A stretch of DNA of 64,000 nucleotides, from contig NZ_OY762929.1 in assembly GCF_963666675.1 (NCBI RefSeq), forward strand, positions 5,428,001 to 5,492,000. Reading direction: 5' to 3'. Every line of letters starts with the position of its first letter. The stretch's first letter is position 1. This DNA comes from an uncultured Desulfobacter sp. (GTDB lineage: Bacteria; Desulfobacterota; Desulfobacteria; Desulfobacterales; Desulfobacteraceae). Below the pieces are notes generated by a model that searched no databases, was not told the DNA's origin, and saw nothing but the letters and a program-made list of their open reading frames with translations. The position numbers and the translations under genes were made by a program. Shown one piece after another: positions 62,713 through 64,000 of the stretch.

Positions 62713-63021
62713 AAAATTGATAGTGCAATGTGGGAAATGACATGGCAATGGGCGAAAAGGAGGCACCCGAATAAATCCTTGAAATGGATAAAGTCGAAAT
62801 ACTTCCAGCGAAAAGGACCTAAGAACTGGGTGTTCCGTGAGAAAAACGGTAACCTCGAACTGTTCTCAATGAGCAGCATTCCCATTCGTCGTCATATCAA
62901 AATCAAGGCCAATGCTAATCCGTATGATCCGCATTGGAAAGAATACTTTGATAAACGTTCTAAAAGATCATCTGCTGGGTGCTTAACGGCGCCTTATCAA
63001 TGCTTGAGCCCTGTGAGGTGA
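62713..63021 (+). pseudogene. group II intron maturase, C-terminal part
   Basis: Continues the maturase after the transposon: IDSAMWEMTWQWAKRRHPNKS, KWIKSKYF, NWVFREK and HIKIKANANPYDP.W.EYF, the usual maturase C terminus. It ends in a TGA at 63019, inside domain V, with no HNH endonuclease domain. Intron retrohoming would therefore have been endonuclease-independent before disruption. Confidence 0.82.
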
Positions 63022-63077
63022 AAGTCTCACGCAGGGTTCTTAGGGGGGAAGGAGGCCGCAAGGTCTCTGACCTACCC
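63006..63077 (+). ncRNA. group II intron domains V and VI
   Basis: Domain V is 63006-63039: GAGCC...GGTTC ends, a GTGAAAG loop and the conserved bulge, matching the domain V consensus. Domain VI follows (GGAGGCC / GGTCTC stem, to CTACCC). Confidence 0.85.
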
Positions 63078-64000
63078 GGCGGTATGGTAGAGAATCTGTT
63101 CCCTTTTTCCTTCGGGAATAAAACAATCTTTGGGGGCATGGGATTCGAATATCGCGCCCTGCTGTTTAAGCGTGTCCCGGAATTTTAGTTCTTCGTCAAA
63201 ATTTCGGTGGAGTTCAAGGTTTGTTTTATGGTCCAATAAAACCCGCCGTGTGTCTGCCATGGGTAAAGTGCCGAAGCCTTTGTACTCAAACCCCAAATCC
63301 GCATATTTCAAGTCCGGGTCAAAATCCAGTACCGGCGTAAAATCGGCATGGCGGTCAATTGTTTTAGCTCTGCCCGGAATATTCAGGGAAAGCTTTCCGG
63401 CATAACGGCTCAACCCGGCCAAGGTTTCGTCAAATTTATCATAGGGAATTATTTTTCCCCGGACCAGATCTTTGATCTCGCGCACGGGCAAGCCTTTGGG
63501 CAATTCATACACCCGGGTGCCGGATACGATCCTGACAGGATTTGATGCGGTCTTATAATACGGTGCCTGTATTTTGTGTCCGTTCAGGGCAAGAAAGGCA
63601 TCAAAACCTGACCCTGAGTCTTTGAATACAATTTCAGGAATCATTTTTCTAATATATTGAAACCGGAGCAACACCCCATCTTTAGTGCACAATAGCCGTC
63701 CGGTATTGCATCGGTCAATGAACGCGTTAAGATCGTAGGGAGAAATTCTGAAAAGGGTATACTCCTGGTCCGGAGAAAAGAACCGTGCCTCCATTTGCCT
63801 GAAATCGGTTTCGGATTTAAAGGCCATGGCAAAAAGAGTTTTGTCCAAAATATTGAGGCCCGGACGTTGAAGGTCCCGGGCCGTATACACTTTTTGGGGC
63901 CCCACAGGCACCCAGGTGTCTTTCTTTTTCCGCCGTTCCTCTATGCGCACGGTGAATGCGTTGTTTTTAACCGAACGACGCGCTTCATAGATAAAGACAA
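63078..64000 (-). pseudogene. SNF2-family helicase, N-terminal fragment, continues past window
   Basis: The open frame runs from the window edge (no stop to 64000) to the intron boundary, ending in HTA before the intron sequence. It has no helicase motor motifs itself and forms the regulatory N terminus of the protein whose motor is at 57274-59298. A GTG at 63950 is not a likely start, because the frame continues upstream. Confidence 0.8.

Larger units (their letters stand above)
59299..63077 (+). mobile_element. group II intron inserted antisense in the helicase gene
   Basis: Boundaries are placed at GTGTAAC (59299) and ...CTACCC (63077), which leave the helicase halves in frame. The 5' ribozyme part is non-coding to about 59693, the maturase gene follows, and domain V is typical. 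Without the nested transposon the intron is about 1.9 kb, the usual size. The 5' end is GUGUA and not the consensus GUGYG, so the boundary may shift by a few bases. Confidence 0.75.

Overview
The window reads as chromosome of an anaerobic, sulfate-reducing-type Desulfobacterota bacterium, probably a Desulfobacteraceae-like lineage. This rests on gene content (a tetraheme cytochrome c3 membrane module, MetV/MetF of the Wood-Ljungdahl methyl branch, a CooA-type CO sensor, an acetamidase/formamidase with a Tat signal, aconitase and class II fumarase) and not on any 16S sequence; the species is not identifiable from the sequence alone. No rRNA, tRNA or CRISPR array was found.

1-29.7 kb is mostly housekeeping and energy metabolism: outer-membrane phospholipase A (partial), a cytochrome b / Fe-S / cytochrome c3 module running into metV and metF, gamma carbonic anhydrase, glycyl-tRNA synthetase, fumarase, YciA thioesterase, nitroreductase, a TrkH/TrkA potassium system, aconitase, a two-gene saccharopine pathway for lysine, a polyferredoxin, a FecCD-type ABC importer with a methyltransferase, a CooA-like regulator facing a carbon-monoxide-dehydrogenase-like domain protein that has lost its metal ligands, YjbQ, transketolase and a radical SAM protein.

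29.8-37.7 kb is a repeat-rich accessory stretch. A two-gene insertion sequence (DruA-like protein plus ISKra4-like transposase) sits inside a palindromic repeat. It is followed by a formamidase, a CpXC protein and an oxalate/formate-type transporter, more copies of the palindrome, and an attC-like site. 37.7-48.4 kb is a defence island: Mrr, then an overlapping run of XRE regulator, hsdM, hsdS, a Septu-like ATPase and HNH nuclease pair, hsdR and fic.

48.6-57.1 kb returns to core genes: GDSL hydrolase, RlmN, a diguanylate cyclase, a NADAR / Sir2 / Nudix group, an alpha/beta hydrolase, and leuA behind a leucine-rich leader peptide and attenuator. 57.2-64 kb is one SNF2 helicase gene destroyed by an antisense group II intron, whose maturase is itself split by a DDE transposon with a 4-bp target duplication.

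The most unusual items are: the CooA-like regulator with the ligand-less CODH domain behind a TGTCA-N6-TGACA site; three tandem 93-bp structured repeats between metV and metF; a small inverted-repeat element present twice, each copy with a perfect 10-bp target duplication; the Septu pair nested in the type I operon; and the nested insertion at the helicase. Functions are assigned from recognisable motifs and not from database searches.
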